This document shows, piece by piece, positions 24,379-33,652 of a DNA stretch of 64,000 bases. The notes beneath the pieces are model-generated. The model was not told the DNA's origin. It made no database searches and saw only the letters and a program-made list of their open reading frames with translations. Origin of the DNA: Micromonospora sediminimaris (GTDB lineage Bacteria; Actinomycetota; Actinomycetes; Mycobacteriales; Micromonosporaceae); contig FOLJ01000010.1 of NCBI GenBank assembly GCA_900112325.1, positions 1 through 64,000 of the forward strand, given 5' to 3'. Both the position numbers and the translations under genes were made by a program. The stretch's first letter is position 1; every line of letters begins with the position of its first letter.

Positions 24379-25797
24379 TCAGCCCTTCACCACGCCGAGC
24401 GGGACCAATCGGGCCACCTTGCGGCACAGGCCGGCGCCCTCGGCGGCCTCGACCACAGCCGTGATGTCCTTGTACGCCGACGGCATCTCCTCGGCCAGGC
24501 CGCGACGCGACGCTCCGCGTACCGCGATGTCCTGCGCCTCCAACTGGCCGCGCGGGTCGGTGCCGTGCCCGGCGGAGACGGCCTGCTTGCGACTGCGTAC
24601 CCGGCCCGCCCCGTGGCAGGTGGAGGCCCAGGCGGGTGAGCCGGCCACCCCGGTCAACACGTACGAGCCGGTGCCCATCGAGCCGGGGATGAGCACCGGC
24701 TGACCGACCGCGCGCAGGTCCTCGGGCAACTCGGGGTGCCCCGGCGGCAAGGCACGGGTGGCCCCCTTGCGGTGGACGCACAGCCGTCCCACGACCCCCG
24801 CCACGACATGTTCCTCGATCTTGGCGAGGTTGTGCGAGACGTCGTAGACCAGGTCGAGTCGCCGACCGGTCTGCCGCCTGAAGATCTGCTCCGCCGCGTG
24901 GGCGAGCAACTGCCGGTTGGCCCGAGCGTAGTTGGCCGCCGCGGCCATCGCGCCCAGGTAGGCACGTCCTTCGGCGGAGGCGACCGGCGCACAGGCGAGC
25001 TGCCGGTCCGGTACCCGGATGCCGTGCCGGTCCATCACCCGCTCCATGATCCGCACGTGATCGGTGCAGATCTGGTGGCCCAGGCCCCGCGAACCGCAGT
25101 GGATCATCACGCAGACCTGGCCGGTACGCAGCCCGAACGCCTCGGCCACCGGCTCGTCGTACACCTGCTCGACGGCCTGTACCTCCAGAAAGTGGTTGCC
25201 GGAGCCGAGACTGCCCACCTGGCGCGCGCCGCGCTCGATCGCCCGCTCGCTGACCTGGGTCGGGTCGGCCTCGTCCACCGCGCCGTGGTCCTCGCACCGG
25301 TCCAGGTCCCGCTCCACGCCAAAGCCACGCCGCACCGCGTACCGGGAGCCGCCGCGCAGCACCGCGTCCAGTTCGTCGCGGCTGGTCAGCTGCCACACCG
25401 CCCCGCTGCCCATGCCCCGGGGGGTGGCCGCGCCGAGCCCGTCCATCACCGCGTCCAGGTGCGGGCGTAGTTCGTCGCGGCCCAGGTCGGCGGCGAGCAG
25501 CCGGACCCCGCACGAGATGTCGAATCCGACACCGCCCGGCGAGACCACCCCACCCGCCTCGACGTCGGTGGCGGCGACCCCGCCGATCGGGAAGCCGTAG
25601 CCCCAGTGCAGGTCCGGCATCGCGTACGAGGCGTCGACGATGCCGGGCAGGGTGGCCACGTTGGCGACCTGTTCCAGCGACCGGTCCGCCGCCGGGTCGG
25701 GCAGCAGGGACCGGGACGCGAAGACCACTCCGGGCACCCGCATCGGGTCACGCCGCTCGATCCGGAACCGGTACGGCGACTCCTCGACCACCTCCAT
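24379..25797 (-). CDS. rtcB: RNA-splicing ligase RtcB
   Basis: The 472-residue protein has the RtcB order: '[17 protein letters not shown]', [13 protein letters not shown] (Asp and Cys metal ligands), [23 protein letters not shown], '[10 protein letters not shown]' and [15 protein letters not shown]. The His of CHGAGR is the GMP-accepting residue. It joins 2',3'-cyclic phosphate or 3'-phosphate RNA ends with 5'-OH ends, as in RNA repair. Here the archease gene is next door. No RtcR-type regulator or obvious tRNA substrate gene is in the window. Confidence 0.93.
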   Translation of the reverse strand: MEVVEESPYRFRIERRDPMRVPGVVFASRSLLPDPAADRSLEQVANVATLPGIVDASYAMPDLHWGYGFPIGGVAATDVEAGGVVSPGGVGFDISCGVRLLAADLGRDELRPHLDAVMDGLGAATPRGMGSGAVWQLTSRDELDAVLRGGSRYAVRRGFGVERDLDRCEDHGAVDEADPTQVSERAIERGARQVGSLGSGNHFLEVQAVEQVYDEPVAEAFGLRTGQVCVMIHCGSRGLGHQICTDHVRIMERVMDRHGIRVPDRQLACAPVASAEGRAYLGAMAAAANYARANRQLLAHAAEQIFRRQTGRRLDLVYDVSHNLAKIEEHVVAGVVGRLCVHRKGATRALPPGHPELPEDLRAVGQPVLIPGSMGTGSYVLTGVAGSPAWASTCHGAGRVRSRKQAVSAGHGTDPRGQLEAQDIAVRGASRRGLAEEMPSAYKDITAVVEAAEGAGLCRKVARLVPLGVVKG

Positions 25798-25998
25798 CGA
25801 GGGCAGCTACCCGCCGTCGCCCCAGCTACACCTGGCGCTGCCGACCATCGCCCACGGACGTGCCGGACAGTCGCTGCGGTACGTCGAAAGGCGACCCTCA
25901 TTCGCGTCGCCGGACGGCAGCTGACGCACCCTCACCGACCTAGCGTTCGTGGCGCAACGGACCGCGCCTGGACGGGCGCCGGAACGATAGGAGGACAG

Positions 25999-26550
25999 GT
26001 GTCCCGCAACAGATTCATCTGGATCGGGCTGGTCGCGCTGACCTGGGCGGCGATGATGTCGTTCGGCGGCGTGGCGGCCGAGACCGTGATGCTCTACCCG
26101 AACATCTTCCACGACGCCCCGGCATCGCTGGAGCGCGCCCGCGACTTCCTGACGGTCAGCGGCCCCAGCGACTACTTCCCGCCGCTGGGCGCCTCGGTGG
26201 TGCTGCTCGGCGTCGCCACCACGGTGCTCACCTGGCGAGATCGCCGGCTGCGGTGGTGGGTCGCCGCCGCGACCATGGTCTTCGTCGCGTGTGAGTTCCT
26301 CTTCTCGGTCGTCTTCTTCTGGCCCCGCAACGAGATCATGTTCGTCGATCCGGTGGGCGCCCACTCACCGCAGTACCTGCGCCAGGTGGCGGAGGAGTTC
26401 GTCGCCGGGCACCGGGTGCGGCTCGCCGGTGGCGCGGTGACCGCCGCGCTGGCCTTCACCGCTCTGCTGCGCTGGGCTCGTACCGCCGCCGGAGAGCGGG
26501 GGGCCCGCACCACCGTCACACCTGGTAGAAGCGACGGTAGCGGCGGATGA
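25999..26550 (+). CDS. DUF1772-like four-helix membrane protein
   Basis: The 183-residue protein starts at GTG after AGGAGG. It has four hydrophobic stretches: the N-terminal WIGLVALTWAAMMSFGGV, LGASVVLLGVATTVL, 'WVAAATMVFVACEFLF' and GGAVTAALAFTALLRW. 'YPNIFHDAPASLERARDFL' between the first two is reminiscent of the DUF1772/anthrone-oxygenase-like membrane family. No reaction can be assigned. The last 35 bases overlap the 3' end of the convergent sugar permease gene. Confidence 0.7.
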   Translation: MSRNRFIWIGLVALTWAAMMSFGGVAAETVMLYPNIFHDAPASLERARDFLTVSGPSDYFPPLGASVVLLGVATTVLTWRDRRLRWWVAAATMVFVACEFLFSVVFFWPRNEIMFVDPVGAHSPQYLRQVAEEFVAGHRVRLAGGAVTAALAFTALLRWARTAAGERGARTTVTPGRSDGSGG

Positions 26551-27472
26551 GCCGCCACTGCACGAGCACCGCCGCGACGGTCAGCAGCATCATCACCAGA
26601 GTCGCCGCCGCCGCGTAGCCGTACCGCAGGTACTCGAATCCGGTCTGGTAGACGAAGAGCGACAGGTAGGTGGTGGCGTACGGCGGGGGGCCGCCGTCGG
26701 TCACCACGAACGCCGGCACGAAGGTGAAGTGCAGGCTGGCCACCGCGTCGCGGACCGCCAGCAGGGCGAGCACCGGAGCCATCAGCGGCAGGGTGATCCG
26801 GCGGAAGACGTCCCAGCCGGTGGCGTCCTCGATGGCGGCCATCTCGTACACGTCGCGGGGCAGCGCCCGCCGGGCGGCCAGCAGCACGACGAAGGTCTCC
26901 CCCATGGTGAACAGGCTCATCAGGATGATCCCGGCGCGGGCGCTTGTCGGGTCGGTCAACCACTGCGGCGGGGTACGACCCAGCACGGTCAGCCCGTTCT
27001 CCCCGCCTACCCGCAGCAGTTGGTTGATCGGCCCGTACAGCGGGTTGAACAGCCAGAGCCAGAGCAGCCCGTACGCGATCTCCGGTACGGCGGTGGGCAG
27101 CAGCGTGGCGGTGCGGGCGGTGCCGACGCCGGCCGCCCGGCGGTGCAGCAGCAGCGCCAGTCCCAGCGCCAGCAGCACCCGCAGCGGCACGGCCACCAGC
27201 GCGAAGACCACCGAGTTGAGCAGCGCCACCCGGAAGATCGGGTCGTCCAGCAGGGCGGCGAAGTTGTCCAGCCCGGCCCAGGTCGGCGGACGCAGCAGGT
27301 CGTAGTCGGTGACCGACATGCCGAGCGTGACCAGGGCCGGCACCAGCACCAAACCGACCAGCCCGATCAGGTACGGCGTCAGCATCAACGCCAGCTGCCG
27401 CCGCGCCCTGGTGTCCGGGCTGCGCACCGGCCGGGCCGCCCGCCGGCCCGGCGCCGCACCGCTGGCGCTCAC
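26516..27472 (-). CDS. MalF-type permease of a carbohydrate ABC importer
   Basis: The protein is 318 residues from a GTG that overlaps the ATPase stop (GTGA). It has six hydrophobic helices and a full EAA loop (ALPRDVYEMAAIEDATGWDVFRRITLPLMAPVL), which is intact, unlike the double permease at 13781. The N-terminus is Arg/Ala-rich. It pairs with the permease at 29831 to form the membrane channel. It is the last gene of the operon that starts at 33498, and its 3' end overlaps the convergent DUF1772-like gene. Confidence 0.9.
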   Translation of the reverse strand: MSASGAAPGRRAARPVRSPDTRARRQLALMLTPYLIGLVGLVLVPALVTLGMSVTDYDLLRPPTWAGLDNFAALLDDPIFRVALLNSVVFALVAVPLRVLLALGLALLLHRRAAGVGTARTATLLPTAVPEIAYGLLWLWLFNPLYGPINQLLRVGGENGLTVLGRTPPQWLTDPTSARAGIILMSLFTMGETFVVLLAARRALPRDVYEMAAIEDATGWDVFRRITLPLMAPVLALLAVRDAVASLHFTFVPAFVVTDGGPPPYATTYLSLFVYQTGFEYLRYGYAAAATLVMMLLTVAAVLVQWRLIRRYRRFYQV

Positions 27473-28506
27473 GGCTGGTACCGGCGACCGGTGGCGGCGT
27501 GGAACAGGTGCGTGTCCGCCCACCGTACGTCGAGGCGTACCGTCGCGCCCCGATCGGGCCGGCGGGCCGCCGGCACCCGGGCGACCACCTGTTGTCCGGC
27601 GGCGAGGCGGAGGTACGCGAAGGCGTCCGCACCGATCACCTCGACCCGGTCGACGGTGGCGGGGGTCCCCTCGGTCGAGTCGAGCGCCACGGCTTCGGGT
27701 CGGAACCCGATCTCCAGCAGTGCCTCGTCCGTGAGCGTCGGCGCGTCGCCTCGTGGTCGCAGCGGGCCGTCCGCCGGCAGCAGGTTCATCGCCGGTGAGC
27801 CGACGAACCGGGCCACGAAGCTGCTCGCCGGGGTGCGCCAGATCTCGTCCGGGGTGCCCACCTGCTCGACCCGCCCGTCGCGCAGCACCGCGATCCGGTC
27901 GGCGAGCACCAGCGCCTCGGTCTGGTCGTGGGTGACGTGCACCATTGTCGCCCCGATCCGGTCGTGCAGGGCCCGCAGTTCGGTCCGCATCTCGGCGCGC
28001 AACGCCAGATCCAGGTTGGACAGCGGCTCGTCGAGCAGGAACACGTCCGGTTCGCGGACCAGCGCCCGGGCCAGGGCGACCCGTTGACGTTCCCCGCCGG
28101 AGAGCTGCCCGGGCCGGCGGTCGAGCAGCCCGGCGCAGCCCACCGTCTCGGCCGCCGCCCGGGCCCGTTCGCGCGCCAGCCGGCGCGGAATGTCGCGTAC
28201 CTCCAGCCCGAAGGCGATGTTCTCGACCACGGTCAGGTGCGGGAACAGGGCGTACGACTGAAAGACCATCGACACGTTGCGGCGGCCGGGTCGCTCCTCG
28301 GTGACGTCGCGGCCGGCGATGCGGACCCGACCGGCGGTGACCGGTTCCAACCCGGCGACCACCCGCAGCACCGTCGACTTGCCGGCGCCGGAGGGGCCGA
28401 GCACCACCAGCAGTTCACCCCGGGCGACGCTGAGGTCCACCTCGTGCAGCACGGTGGTGTCGCGGTAGGCGGCACTGACGCCGTCGAGGACGAGCCCGTC
28501 GCTCAC
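27469..28506 (-). CDS. ABC importer ATPase, MalK/UgpC/MsiK type
   Basis: This 345-residue ATPase has Walker [10 protein letters not shown], a Q-loop region [24 protein letters not shown], signature [15 protein letters not shown], Walker B with [11 protein letters not shown], the H-loop THDQ and a C-terminal TOBE-like domain (from about 240). All catalytic residues are present. In actinobacteria, one MsiK-type ATPase often powers several sugar importers. That matters here, since the other importer-like operon at 11.9-17.9 kb has only a pseudo-ATPase. Start and stop overlap the neighbours by four bases. Confidence 0.92.
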   Translation of the reverse strand: MSDGLVLDGVSAAYRDTTVLHEVDLSVARGELLVVLGPSGAGKSTVLRVVAGLEPVTAGRVRIAGRDVTEERPGRRNVSMVFQSYALFPHLTVVENIAFGLEVRDIPRRLARERARAAAETVGCAGLLDRRPGQLSGGERQRVALARALVREPDVFLLDEPLSNLDLALRAEMRTELRALHDRIGATMVHVTHDQTEALVLADRIAVLRDGRVEQVGTPDEIWRTPASSFVARFVGSPAMNLLPADGPLRPRGDAPTLTDEALLEIGFRPEAVALDSTEGTPATVDRVEVIGADAFAYLRLAAGQQVVARVPAARRPDRGATVRLDVRWADTHLFHAATGRRYQP

Positions 28507-29834
28507 CCGTTCTCTCCCCGGGCGAACATCGGCCGGCTCTTGGCGTCCAGCTCCCGGATCACGTCGTCGAGCTTGTCGCCCCGATGCATGGCGTTCTCCA
28601 GGATGCCGTAGCTGAGGTCCTCGATCTCTGGCCAGGTGGAGACGGTCGGCAGGGCCCGGACGGTGGGGATGGCGTCGAGGAAGACCTGCGAGTTGCGGGG
28701 CGGTTGGTCCGGGTCCAGGAACGCCGGTGAGCGGGACACCTCCATGTGCGACGGCACGGTACGCCCGGTCGCGGCGATGATCCGCTGTCCCTCCTCAGAC
28801 ATCGCGTACTCCATGAACCGCCACGCGGCGTCCTTGTTCCGTGACCCCCGGGTCATGCAGTACGCGTCGGAGTGCAGCACCCCCACCGGCTGCCGGTAGA
28901 CCGGCAACGGTGCGACATCCCACTCGAAGCCGGTGATGGTGCGGAAGTTGGTGGTGGCTCGGCGGGAGGTCATCAGCATGGCGAGCCGGCCGTTGAGGAA
29001 GCGTGACTCGTCGTCCTCCGCCTCCACCTCGGCGTCGCTGGGCACCACCCCGTACGCCTGCCGCAGGTCGATCAGGTTCCGCAGCGCATCGCGGGCGGCC
29101 GGGCTGTCCAGCGTGAGCCGGGTCGGCCGCTCGGGGTTGTCGACGATCTCACCGCCCTTGGACCAGACCAGCGGGGCCAGCCGGATGATCGACGGCTCCA
29201 CGCCGAGCCCGTGCACGGCGGGCAGCCGAGCCGCTCCCTCGGCCTCGGTGCCCTTGATCACCAGCCCCCGGTCGTCGCGGGTCATCAGGGTGGCGGTGGT
29301 GACCAGGTCGTTCCAGGTCCAGCCGGCCGTCGGCTCGGGCACCCCGTACTCGGTGAACAGGGTGCGGTTGTAGTAGACGGCGAGGCTGGAGACGTTCTGC
29401 GGCAGGCACAGTTGGGCGTCGTCCCACCGGAACGCCTCCATCGCCACCGGGTAGTAGTCGGCCGGGTCGAGCACCGAGGAGCCGGCGATCCGCTCGTCCA
29501 GCGGCTCCACCACCCCCTTGGCCGCGAACTGGCCGTAGAAGCGGTAGTTCATCAGGAACAGGTCCGGTGGTGCGCCGCCGGCCACCGAGGTGGCGAGTCG
29601 GGCCAGCAGGTCCTTGCGGTCGCTGGCCTCGATCAGCTGGATCCGCTCGCCGGACCGAGCCTGCTGGTACGCCTCGATCAGGGTGCGGTACGCGCCGAGT
29701 TCCTCCGGGGCGCCGAACACCAGCAGCTTGACCGGATCACCTGAGGACAACCCGCCGCCGGAGCCGCAGCCGGTGAGGGCGAGCATGGTGCTCAACGCGA
29801 GGGCGGACAGGGATCTGATTCGCACGATTGTCAT
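28503..29834 (-). CDS. extracellular carbohydrate-binding lipoprotein
   Basis: The 443-residue protein has a signal peptide with lipobox LTGC (Cys about 23), followed by a Gly/Ser linker. The mature family 1 binding-protein fold shows LIEAYQQARSGERIQLIE, GGAPPDLFLMNYRFYGQFA, AVYYNRTLFTEYGVPEP and MLMTSRRATTNFRT in the usual places. It delivers a sugar or oligosaccharide to the two permeases. It starts at an ATG overlapping the stop of permease 2 (ATGA) and is coupled to the ATPase downstream. Confidence 0.9.
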   Translation of the reverse strand: MTIVRIRSLSALALSTMLALTGCGSGGGLSSGDPVKLLVFGAPEELGAYRTLIEAYQQARSGERIQLIEASDRKDLLARLATSVAGGAPPDLFLMNYRFYGQFAAKGVVEPLDERIAGSSVLDPADYYPVAMEAFRWDDAQLCLPQNVSSLAVYYNRTLFTEYGVPEPTAGWTWNDLVTTATLMTRDDRGLVIKGTEAEGAARLPAVHGLGVEPSIIRLAPLVWSKGGEIVDNPERPTRLTLDSPAARDALRNLIDLRQAYGVVPSDAEVEAEDDESRFLNGRLAMLMTSRRATTNFRTITGFEWDVAPLPVYRQPVGVLHSDAYCMTRGSRNKDAAWRFMEYAMSEEGQRIIAATGRTVPSHMEVSRSPAFLDPDQPPRNSQVFLDAIPTVRALPTVSTWPEIEDLSYGILENAMHRGDKLDDVIRELDAKSRPMFARGENG

Positions 29835-30682
29835 CCCTCGGATCGGTCGTCGTGGTGCAGGAAACGCCGCTGCGCCAGCGCGAAGACCACAAGCGCGGGC
29901 ACCATGGCGATCACCGCCCCCGCCAGGAAGACGGGAAAGTTGGTCGGGTCCAGCAGGGACAGCGACCGCAGCGCCAGCGGCAGGGTGAACAGCTCACGGT
30001 CGTAGATGTAGATCAGCGGGTCGAGAAAGTTCGACCAGGTCAGCACGAAGGTCAGCGCGGTCAGCCCGGCGGTCACCGGGCGCACCAGCGGCAGCGCGAC
30101 CCGCCACCAGGTCCGCAGCGGTGACAGGTCCTCCACCAGGCAGGCGTCGTACAGGTCGGCCGGCAGGGCCCGGAAGGCCAGGTAGTAGACCAGCACGTAG
30201 AGGGGCGAGGTGCCCAGCAGCGCCGGCGCGATCAACGGTACGAGGGTGTCGGTCAGCCCGAGCAGCCGAAAGATCGCGAAGCGGGGCACCAGCAGGGCGG
30301 TCGCCGGCACCATCAGCGCGACGAGTGAGGCGGCCACCACGACAGCGGTGACGCGTGGCGCGATTCTGGCCAGCGCGAAGCCGGCCAGTGCGGCGACGAG
30401 CACGCTCAACGGCACCGCCACCACGGCGACGAGCAGCGAGTTGAGCGAGGCACGCAGCAGGCCGCCGAGGTCGAGGGCGCGCTCGTAGCCGGTGGTGGAG
30501 AGCGGTTCGGGCACCAGCTGCGGCGTCGGCGACGGAGGCAGGCCGGGCTCGGTGAGGGAGCCGGATACCAACAGCAGCAGGGGCGGAACGAAAACCAAGA
30601 GGACGAAGACCGCGCCGAGCGTACGCCACAGCCGGGCGGCCCGTTCGGGCAGCGGTGAGGGGCCGCGAGCGCGACCCCTCAC
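29831..30682 (-). CDS. MalG-type permease of a carbohydrate ABC importer
   Basis: The protein is 283 residues from GTG 30682 (TTG 30685 is an alternative); neither has a strong ribosome-binding site. It has six hydrophobic helices and the EAA loop (ALPADLYDACLVEDLSPLRTWWRVALPLV). The gene lies 26 bases after the stop of the beta-propeller gene, in the same direction, and its stop overlaps the binding-protein start. That places the propeller and the importer in one operon. Confidence 0.88.
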   Translation of the reverse strand: MRGRARGPSPLPERAARLWRTLGAVFVLLVFVPPLLLLVSGSLTEPGLPPSPTPQLVPEPLSTTGYERALDLGGLLRASLNSLLVAVVAVPLSVLVAALAGFALARIAPRVTAVVVAASLVALMVPATALLVPRFAIFRLLGLTDTLVPLIAPALLGTSPLYVLVYYLAFRALPADLYDACLVEDLSPLRTWWRVALPLVRPVTAGLTALTFVLTWSNFLDPLIYIYDRELFTLPLALRSLSLLDPTNFPVFLAGAVIAMVPALVVFALAQRRFLHHDDRSEG

Positions 30683-30708
30683 CAATGGTGTGCCGATGAT
30701 CGTGTTCC

Positions 30709-33498
30709 TTACTTCAAGGTCATTTTCCAGGCGCCGAGACCGTGCGAGGCAGCGTAAAGGATCCGCTCGCCGGGCACGATGGTCAGGCCGGCCACCTCGA
30801 CGTTGGGCATACCGCGAGCCGCCTTGGTCCAGGACTTCTTGCCCTTGGGCAGCAGCAGCACCCCGAAGTCGGTGGAGGCGTACAGGTCGCCGGTGACGTC
30901 GTCGCGGACCAGGTCGGTGATCGGCTGGTCCCCGAAGTCGTACGACCTGTCGCTCCAGGTCGCCCCGTCGGCCGTGACCGTCACCTCGAAGGCGTGGCCG
31001 GGGGTGGTCGGCGTGTTGGAGCCGTACCCGCTGTAGGAGATCCACGCCCGGGCCGGGTCGGCCGGGTCGATGTGGATGCTGGTGACGAAGCGGTTCGGCG
31101 TGGCGGCGGTGTCCACCCGGGTCCAGGTCACCGCGGCGGCCGGTTCCGCGTCGACGTTGCGGCTGACGAAGACCCGGCCGGTGCTGGTGGCCGCCCAGGC
31201 GGTGGAGCTGTCGGAGTCGACCCGCTGGATGACCGACACCGCGCCGCCGGCCCGGTCGCCCCAGCCGGTACCGGTCAGGTTGGTGGTGCCCAGCGGCTCC
31301 CAGTCACCGCAGTCCTCCTCGTAGGTGCCGGTCCAGGAGTTGCAGATCCGGTCGGCCTCGGCCAGGCTGCGGTTGCCCAGGCCGAAGGTCTTGGTGCGGT
31401 ACGCCGACAGTCCGGTGCCGGCGAACATGGTGCCGCTGACCTTCGGGTCGCTGATCACCGGGGCGTAGAACAGGCTGCCCGGCTGACCGTAGATCGGGTC
31501 GGCGGTCCAGATCCAGCTCGCGATGTCACCGTTGGCGAAGCTCACCTCGGGCGAGACGTCGTAGTAGGTGTGGAACCGGAACTCGGGGCGGGCGACGTCC
31601 CAGCCGGAGGCCCCGCCGTCACCGATCATCGTGTTGACCCAGCGCTGCCGCTGGCCCTTGTTCTCCCAGGTGCCGTTGTCCTGGGTACCGCCCTGCAACA
31701 GGTTCACGTCGTGGGGGCTGGCCGAGAGGCTGATGAACTGCAAGGTGTTCATGCCCTTGTTGACGCCGTCCAGCTTCGACGGGATCTTCGACAGCATCTG
31801 CCGGCAGCGGTCCCGCTGGCCCGGCTTGGTCAGGTTGCGGTCCGGGTTGTCGCACCAGGACGAACGGTCGACGAACTCACCGCTGGAGCGCATCACGCCG
31901 CCGTCGCTGGCCTCGAAGAACTGGTACGGGTTGCGCGGGTTGGTGACCAGGTCGTGCTGGTCGGGGTGCAGGCCGTTGGGGTGCAACTCGTCGGTGCCGT
32001 CGTAGGTCATGTCGGTGCCGCTGACCCCGGCGTCGGTGGAGAGGATCACGGCCCGCTTGTTGGCCACCGTCTCGCCGTACACGTAGGAGCCGCCGGTGTA
32101 GACGATGTCGGGGTGCCCCGCCGGGGTGTGCACGAACACGTCGTACCAGCACTGGCCGGTGCACTGGTTGTAGGTGGCGAAGCCCGGATCGGCCGGGTTG
32201 GAGCTGGTCAGGTCGGTGAACGTCGGCGATCCGGCGGCCACGTCGTCGCTGCGGAACAGCCGCGAGTACGGGGTGCCGGTGTTGCCCTCGTAGACGTACA
32301 TCCGGGTCTTGCCGCCGGGCAGGGCGGTCACGTCGATCGCCGGGCGGGTCTGGAACATCGCGGGGTTGAGCGACGGCTTGATCTGCGTCCAGGTCGCCCC
32401 GGCGTCGGACGAACGCCACACCCCCCGGGCGTACGAGCTGGCGTAGACGATGTTTGCGTCGCGCGGGTCGAGCTTGACCTGGCGTACGCCGCGCGGCGAG
32501 CAGGTGGCGGTGTTGTTGTACTCGGCGGCGCTGCCGGTGCAGGCGGTGGCGTCGGCCGAGCCGTTGTGGATGAACTTCCAGCTCTTGCCGCCGTTCGTGG
32601 ACTTGTACAGGCCCCACTTCTCGGCGTCCGGCACCGGCCGGGTGACCCCGGTGCAGCAGGAGCTGGACATGCCGCGCAGCGCCGTGGTGGTGGCCACGTA
32701 GAGCGTCTTGGGGTCGCCGGGCTTGATGGTGATCTCACCGATGCCCTTGCCGCCGAGGACGTCCTTGCCGAGCGGGCCGGACCAGGTCAGGCCACCGTTG
32801 GTGGACCGGTACAGGCCGACGCCGGCGACACAGCCGGAGCCGCAGGTGTTGGCCTCGCCGGTGCCGACGTAGATGGTCAGGCCGGTGCGGTCGTTGCGGT
32901 CGATCGTCACCGCGCCGGCGGCGTTGATGCCCAGCGGGCCGCCCAGGTAGAACCACTTCGGTTCGCCGGCGAGGATGTTCAGGGTGCCCCAGACGCCGCC
33001 GCCGGCCGGGGTGACGTACGCCCGGCAGAGCAGCTTGGAGCAGTCGGGGCTGATGTCGATCGAGGTGACCCGACCGCCGGCGACATACTCGTTGGGCACG
33101 TAGTTGAAGGCGTTGCGGTACTCGGTGAACGGGTAGAGCGCCTCGCTCGGGCCGATGTTTGTCCACTGCCGGCTGCCCTTGAACCGCTTGTCGGCGGCCT
33201 TGAAGGCCGACTTGGACCGGTCCAACTGGGCGATGGTGATCGCGTCCGCGGGGTAGGCCCGCTCCAGGAACGCCTGCTGGGCGGCGCCGCCCGGCCCGTC
33301 GGGGGACATTCCGCTGTCGCCCGGAACGGCGCGGCGCAGCCGCTCCAGGTGGGTGCCGAGCGCGTTTGGCATCTCCCCGCCGACCGCGACGGGTGCCGGC
33401 ACCTCGGCGCCGGCGAAGTGGATTCCGACCAGACCCGTCGACGCCACCAGGGCACCGACCGCCAGGCCAACAAGCAGATGGCGACGTCTACGCTTCAC
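30709..33498 (-). CDS. large secreted beta-propeller (BNR/sortilin-like repeat) protein
   Basis: The 929-residue protein has an N-terminal signal peptide (RRRRHLLVGLAVGALVASTG) and then repeated 'LYRSTNGGLTW', 'LYKSTNGGKSW', 'VWRSSDAGATW' and 'ILSTDAGVSG' units. These S.NGG.TW Asp-box-type repeats build beta-propellers in sialidases, xyloglucanases and VPS10-like proteins. Cys-rich inserts (CGSGC, SSSCCTG, CTGQCWYD, CDNPDR, RDRC) suggest disulfides outside the cell. No classical sialidase catalytic Arg triad or GH74 Asp pair stands out, so it may be a binding protein or divergent hydrolase. It starts at GTG after GGAGGAACCCTC and is the first gene of the importer operon. Confidence 0.88.
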   Translation of the reverse strand: MKRRRRHLLVGLAVGALVASTGLVGIHFAGAEVPAPVAVGGEMPNALGTHLERLRRAVPGDSGMSPDGPGGAAQQAFLERAYPADAITIAQLDRSKSAFKAADKRFKGSRQWTNIGPSEALYPFTEYRNAFNYVPNEYVAGGRVTSIDISPDCSKLLCRAYVTPAGGGVWGTLNILAGEPKWFYLGGPLGINAAGAVTIDRNDRTGLTIYVGTGEANTCGSGCVAGVGLYRSTNGGLTWSGPLGKDVLGGKGIGEITIKPGDPKTLYVATTTALRGMSSSCCTGVTRPVPDAEKWGLYKSTNGGKSWKFIHNGSADATACTGSAAEYNNTATCSPRGVRQVKLDPRDANIVYASSYARGVWRSSDAGATWTQIKPSLNPAMFQTRPAIDVTALPGGKTRMYVYEGNTGTPYSRLFRSDDVAAGSPTFTDLTSSNPADPGFATYNQCTGQCWYDVFVHTPAGHPDIVYTGGSYVYGETVANKRAVILSTDAGVSGTDMTYDGTDELHPNGLHPDQHDLVTNPRNPYQFFEASDGGVMRSSGEFVDRSSWCDNPDRNLTKPGQRDRCRQMLSKIPSKLDGVNKGMNTLQFISLSASPHDVNLLQGGTQDNGTWENKGQRQRWVNTMIGDGGASGWDVARPEFRFHTYYDVSPEVSFANGDIASWIWTADPIYGQPGSLFYAPVISDPKVSGTMFAGTGLSAYRTKTFGLGNRSLAEADRICNSWTGTYEEDCGDWEPLGTTNLTGTGWGDRAGGAVSVIQRVDSDSSTAWAATSTGRVFVSRNVDAEPAAAVTWTRVDTAATPNRFVTSIHIDPADPARAWISYSGYGSNTPTTPGHAFEVTVTADGATWSDRSYDFGDQPITDLVRDDVTGDLYASTDFGVLLLPKGKKSWTKAARGMPNVEVAGLTIVPGERILYAASHGLGAWKMTLK

Positions 33499-33576
33499 GA
33501 GGGTTCCTCCGGCATGACGGCGTCACCGCAGCGCGGCATCCGGATTGGCGACCGTCGCTGGCAGCGTCCACGCAGG

Positions 33577-33605
33577 AATATGTCAGAGAGATACACCCCA
33601 GGCAA
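33577..33605 (-). promoter_or_regulatory. possible promoter of the beta-propeller/importer operon
   Basis: On the minus strand TTGCCT (33605-33600) and CATATT (33582-33577) are separated by 17 bases and match four of six bases of each consensus. The start of the propeller gene is 79 bases downstream. It is one of the few A/T-richer spots in this gap. Confidence 0.4.
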
Positions 33606-33652
33606 TAGAGCTGTTAGACGTTATCCAACCGCCGCCGGGAGGGATGGACCGG

